From the NCBI GenBank assembly GCA_015179025.1, contig WHUX01000731.1, positions 1-12,481 of the forward strand: 12,481 bases of DNA. The letters are read 5' to 3'. Under the pieces are notes generated by a model. The model was not told where the DNA came from. It saw only the letters and a list, made by a program, of their open reading frames with translations, and made no database searches. The position numbers and the translations under genes are program-made. Positions 9,462-12,481 of the stretch are shown in pieces. Within the stretch, counting starts at the first letter, position 1. Every line of letters starts with the position of its first letter. Source of the DNA: Terfezia claveryi (lineage: Eukaryota > Ascomycota > Pezizomycetes > Pezizales > Pezizaceae).

Positions 9462-9655
9462 TCAGTATATAGAAGACATGTTCGATAAAGTCTGGTGAAA
9501 AATAGAAGTATAATATCAGAAGGATTATTCTCAAGACAATAAGATTGATTCATATGTGAGTGATAGTATAATATTTGTCTTTGAGTAGATACTGACAGAG
9601 AGTGAGTCAGAGCTTAGGAGTACATCAGCAAAAAAAATTCTCTATCATGACGCAG
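9397..9655 (+). pseudogene. Decayed plus-strand coding fragment, unknown
   Basis: From the ATG at 9397 the frame reads MTESASNRIEYIMLFKEPF and continues with an acidic, polar sequence (DPQYIEDMFDKVW, YVSDSIIFVFE, ILTESESELRSTSAKK), broken by three stops: TGA, TAA and TAG. Each fits an Arg or Gln codon changed by C-to-T, the same lesion type as in the other pseudogenes here. It runs into the tandem repeat at 9680, so its end is unclear. I cannot assign a family. It overlaps an open frame on the other strand, and at most one of the two is likely real. Confidence 0.35.
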
Positions 9656-9679
9656 CAACTAGTTTTATTCCACCTGGTA

Positions 9680-9845
9680 CACCACCAAATTCCTGCTGCC
9701 TCTCATGTACCCTGTTCATACTACAAAATTTCTGCTCCCACTCATGCACCCCATGCGCATCCTCAAAATATATGCTCTACACCTCGAACACCACCAAATT
9801 CCCACTGCCTCTCATACACCCTATGTGCACCCTCAAACTTCAGCA
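9680..9845 (+). repeat. Imperfect tandem repeat, ~42-bp period, Pro/His-coding
   Basis: Related blocks start near 9680 (ACCACCAAATTCCTGC), 9722 (ACAAAATTTCTGCTCC), 9762 and 9788 (ACCACCAAATTCCCAC), and each is followed by CTCATRYACCCY-like sequence. One unit is shortened. The strand bias (C-rich top strand) gives Pro/His/Ser-rich translations in any frame, so I do not call a gene. Confidence 0.55.
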
Positions 9846-9862
9846 GAAAAAATAAACAAATC

Positions 9863-9879
9863 TGTATCCGGACGCATCA
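9863..9879. repeat. Stray copy of the palindrome end word (TCCGGACGCATC)
   Basis: TGTATCCGGACGCATCA resembles the reverse complement of the outermost conserved word of the palindrome (GCGTCCGGATGCAA at 7136-7149). A TTTGT lies beside both. It could mark the end of a related element between the palindrome and copy 2. Confidence 0.35.
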
Positions 9880-10033
9880 ACTACTTTTATACCATCCCAT
9901 GTGTTACAATTTTCTGCTTACCTCTATACGCCCCCACACATGCCCTCCTAATATTGGCCTGGCACCTGTTTTACATCCGACACTTCACGTTCTTTGTGGC
10001 TCTTCTCTCAACTGGTCACAAGTTTATTATTTC

Positions 10034-12481
10034 CTAATCATGAATCATATTCCATGTCTCTAAGTCTATTCTATTATTTACCAACCAACTTTCCCCCGGC
10101 TCTAATGGTATCAAATGCGCAATCCCTTCTATTTGTGATATCTTAACTATAACCCTTTCCCCACTCATTGGCAATCCAACGCGAACCATCCCTTCCGTGC
10201 CCTGCACAGCATTCAACCCAATACATTGAAGCAGATTCACATGCGCCAACCAGTGCACCATTCCTGCTATAGTTATTACTTTGAACAATGCATTGATTTG
10301 TCCTGGTATTCGACCATTCAGCATCCCTACTGGTGCCTCATCCAATGCACGCTGTCTCCTTACCCATATCCAATCGTATCTTTCCTTCCTGTGAAATTTC
10401 TCGGTGCATCTAGCATTATGCAAAATGAACCCTTCTCCACTGAATTTTGGCACTGGAATTTGAAGCACCCCATATGAACGAATTTCCTGAACTAACAGCT
10501 CGGTAGGGTCGGAATCCATGCTTCTAACTTCCTGCTTAAAAACGCTTGCGTTGTCAGCACCAGATCTGGCAAGCCAGTTACACGCTCCAGATCCTCGAGA
10601 CTGGATATTAATCCTAACTCAATTTTCCCCCGCAACTTCAAGTAGACCTGTTTTCCAACACCTGGCGTCACATCTCTGTTTTGCCTAACCTGGTTCCATA
10701 GATTAAGTGTCAAGTCCTTCATAGCAAAAGTATGATCCCTCGTGTAGGTAGTAACTATCTGTAGTGTTGCATTAACCCTATTACTTCGATGGTAAGCATC
10801 CTTAAGGCCTTTATGCATAGCTTCACTGATATTCGTGGAATATTGAGCTAGAGCCCCAAACTTGGAATCTGTTTGGCATAATGGGAGATTAAATAGATTT
10901 TTGGGAAATTGAAGTGCGCCCCTTCTTGTAAAATCTCATTCACCAATTCCCGACGGTGCAAGGTATTTTCTTGACGCATTCTAACCTTTTCCAACGCCCT
11001 AAGGTCTTCAACCAATGATCCTGCTTGTTCCTTCAACAAATCCTTATGTGCCTCTGCAGCAGCCTTTCTTGTTTTCTTATCAGCACGGAACCTCAAGAAC
11101 ACAGCTTTAGTTTCATGAAACACACGCAAATATGCTTGTAAATAAGAAACTGTCTTATCCGTATGACTAGGATACTGAGTCATAAGATAGAAGTCAGTGA
11201 TGCTACGTACGCAGTGAATTGCTCGGTTGAACTCCTGTACCTGACCTCCGGTGGGCCGTGGTTGGTTGGCCTTCCGACGCAACGCTACGGTAAATGTTCC
11301 AAGAATGACTTTACCAAAGTTCCGCATTTCCTTTCCTGACCATTGTGAAACAACTCGGTATCCCTTGGTCGGAACTGAAAATCCGGGGTAGGGAGGCAAC
11401 CGATGCCAGACCAAGTCAAATGCATTAATCTGCTCATAGTATTCTAGAAAACCTTGAATCCAATCCATTAAATGATTTAACACTCCTAGGAGGATATTGT
11501 GCAAAACATCTGCTCGAACAAGCTCAGGCAGATTTATATTTGGGACTGACCACAAGGCGTTTTTGATGTTTTTAACGCCATTTGCTTTCAAACTGACAGC
11601 GTCGGAATCGTTGTATGCTGCGGCATAATTTTGATGTGAGTGAGCTGGATAACCACTTCCTGAATACTCACCAAGCTTCTCGGTCAGAATTGTGCAAGAA
11701 GGGCAGCGGTTGTTTGCAATACCATGGATTGTAGCATTTTCCATATGGTCAGCGAGCCAACAAAAGAGCTTAGGAAAGCATAAGCGTATGTTCCCATCAG
11801 CACAAACCATCTCGTAGCCTTTCTGATATCTCACGTCAAATAGCGGTATTAGCAAATGCGCCAAAACATCGTGTATGGTTTATAACGCCTGAATTTCCTG
11901 CGTTTCTACTGGATACCCAAGTATATTGTTGATTCGTTTCGGGCCAATCGGTAGTAGTGCAATTGGTATCCAGGCATGCATCGTATGTGTATTGCGTATG
12001 GAGCTTCCAATATTGCCTATACTCATATAAACAGGCCATAACTTTTTGTCTCCAGAGAAATTCGTTAGGTGAGTTTCATCTGATGCTAGTAAAATCGGAA
12101 CAAGTGTCCCGCCTTCAGGTAGTAAAGCCTATCCGTTTCAGTTAGTTGGATATCCGACGTAGTACATACAAATTGCTTACCTGAGTGTCTTCCCACCACT
12201 GTGCAGTATGGATCTCACTATATACTCTGTTCCCTTCATTATCATATTCTTGCCGCGGGCCCCAGGCCATCTCGCTGGCATAAACCTTTTAGCGTAGAAG
12301 GTACTTCACTGCTGCAATAATATTCCGATAATAAAAGGCCACCCCCTTGAGTAATGGGTAGTTCACTGTTCCTGAGTGCCAGGAAGGTTCATTTGCCGCT
12401 GCGTCGATAAGCTTATACATTGTATATGCTGACTGAAATTGAACCTCGTGCATTGGATTGAGGCCTTTCAAGAGGTTATCC
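10034..12481 (-). pseudogene. Plavaka/KDZ-like DNA transposase, copy 2, better preserved; 5' end beyond the window
   Basis: Same family as copy 1, read on the minus strand from the right edge. Order: VQFQSAYTMYKLIDAA, NEGNRVYSEIHTAQWWEDTQ, intron (12129-12180), VPILLASDETHLTNFSGDKK, the zinc-knuckle-like CPSC with EKLGE after it, LVRADVLHNILLGVL, a Lys/Arg/Glu-rich coiled insert, FNFPKIYLISHYAKQI, then ISEAMHKGLKDAYHRSNR. Candidate catalytic codons are Asp 12080-12078, Asp 11520-11518 and Glu 10824-10822, all present. Lesions are few: TAA at 12291-12289, TAA at 11882-11880, a one-base loss in a G run near 10848 and a frame change near 10500-10519. The C-terminus ends NNRIDLETWNMIHD with TGA at 10036-10034, matching copy 1. 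The zinc finger and start lie outside the window. Fewer lesions suggest a younger copy, but it is not functional as it stands. Confidence 0.9.
12129..12180 (-). other. Phase-0 intron in transposase copy 2 (52 nt)
   Basis: On the minus strand it starts GTAAGC directly after GACACTCAG and ends GGATAG, with CTAAC about 10 nt before the 3' end. Joining the flanks gives WWEDTQ followed by ALLPEGGTLVPILL in frame. The codon boundary is the same as in copy 1. Confidence 0.88.

Noticed and set aside
9602..10063. 153-codon plus-strand frame rich in Pro and His
   Set aside because: It spans the ~42-bp tandem repeat and its C-rich flank, and its end overlaps the well-supported C-terminus of copy 2 on the other strand.
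10226..10477. 83-codon plus-strand frame
   Set aside because: Antisense shadow of the transposase C-terminal region.
1..12481. Alternative genetic code with TAA/TAG read as Gln
   Set aside because: Many in-frame TAA/TAG sit at Gln positions, which would suit such a code, but TGA also occurs at Arg and Trp positions, frameshifts are present, normal CAA/CAG codons are common, and copy 2 has far fewer such codons. Decay by transitions explains it better.

Overview
The window looks like a transposon-rich, gene-poor stretch of a fungal nuclear genome, probably a filamentous ascomycete or a basidiomycete. The evidence is two diverged copies of a transposase that reads like the Plavaka / KDZ (Kyakuja-Dileera-Zisupton) group of fungal DNA transposons, short 50-52 nt introns of fungal type (GTAAGY at the 5' end, CTAAC/CTGAC/CTAAT near the 3' end, then TAG), high A+T, and no bacterial-style operons or ribosome binding sites. 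I cannot name the species.

Layout. Positions 1-2173 (minus) hold a badly decayed gene for a low-complexity, multi-segment protein of unknown function, cut by the window edge. Positions 2174-3300 are non-coding between two divergent genes and carry a dispersed 16-18 bp motif in both orientations. Positions 3301-6570 (plus) hold transposase copy 1, nearly full length but full of stop codons, with a C2H2 zinc finger at its start and all three candidate catalytic acidic codons still present. Positions 6571-7104 hold only a possible decayed coding scrap and a perfect short hairpin. About 7105-9010 is a very large imperfect palindrome (core arms 7385-8007 and 8071-8696, loop of 63 nt) containing 12-bp minisatellites, TA microsatellites and, on the left outer side only, a 68-bp tandem repeat. 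Positions 9171-9655 contain two overlapping opposite-strand coding candidates. Positions 9680-9845 are an imperfect ~42-bp tandem repeat. Positions 10034-12481 (minus) hold transposase copy 2, better preserved and running off the right edge.

How the parts relate. The two transposases point towards each other with the palindrome between them. They share an intron at the same codon boundary. Copy 1 lies head-to-head with the unknown gene, so that gene may be a second, accessory ORF of the same element family. Most in-frame stops can be explained by C-to-T or G-to-A transitions at Gln, Arg and Trp codons, as expected from repeat-induced point mutation or deamination of methylated cytosine. No gene in the window appears intact, apart from a possible small membrane-like ORF at 9171-9461. 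I saw no rRNA, tRNA or CRISPR array.
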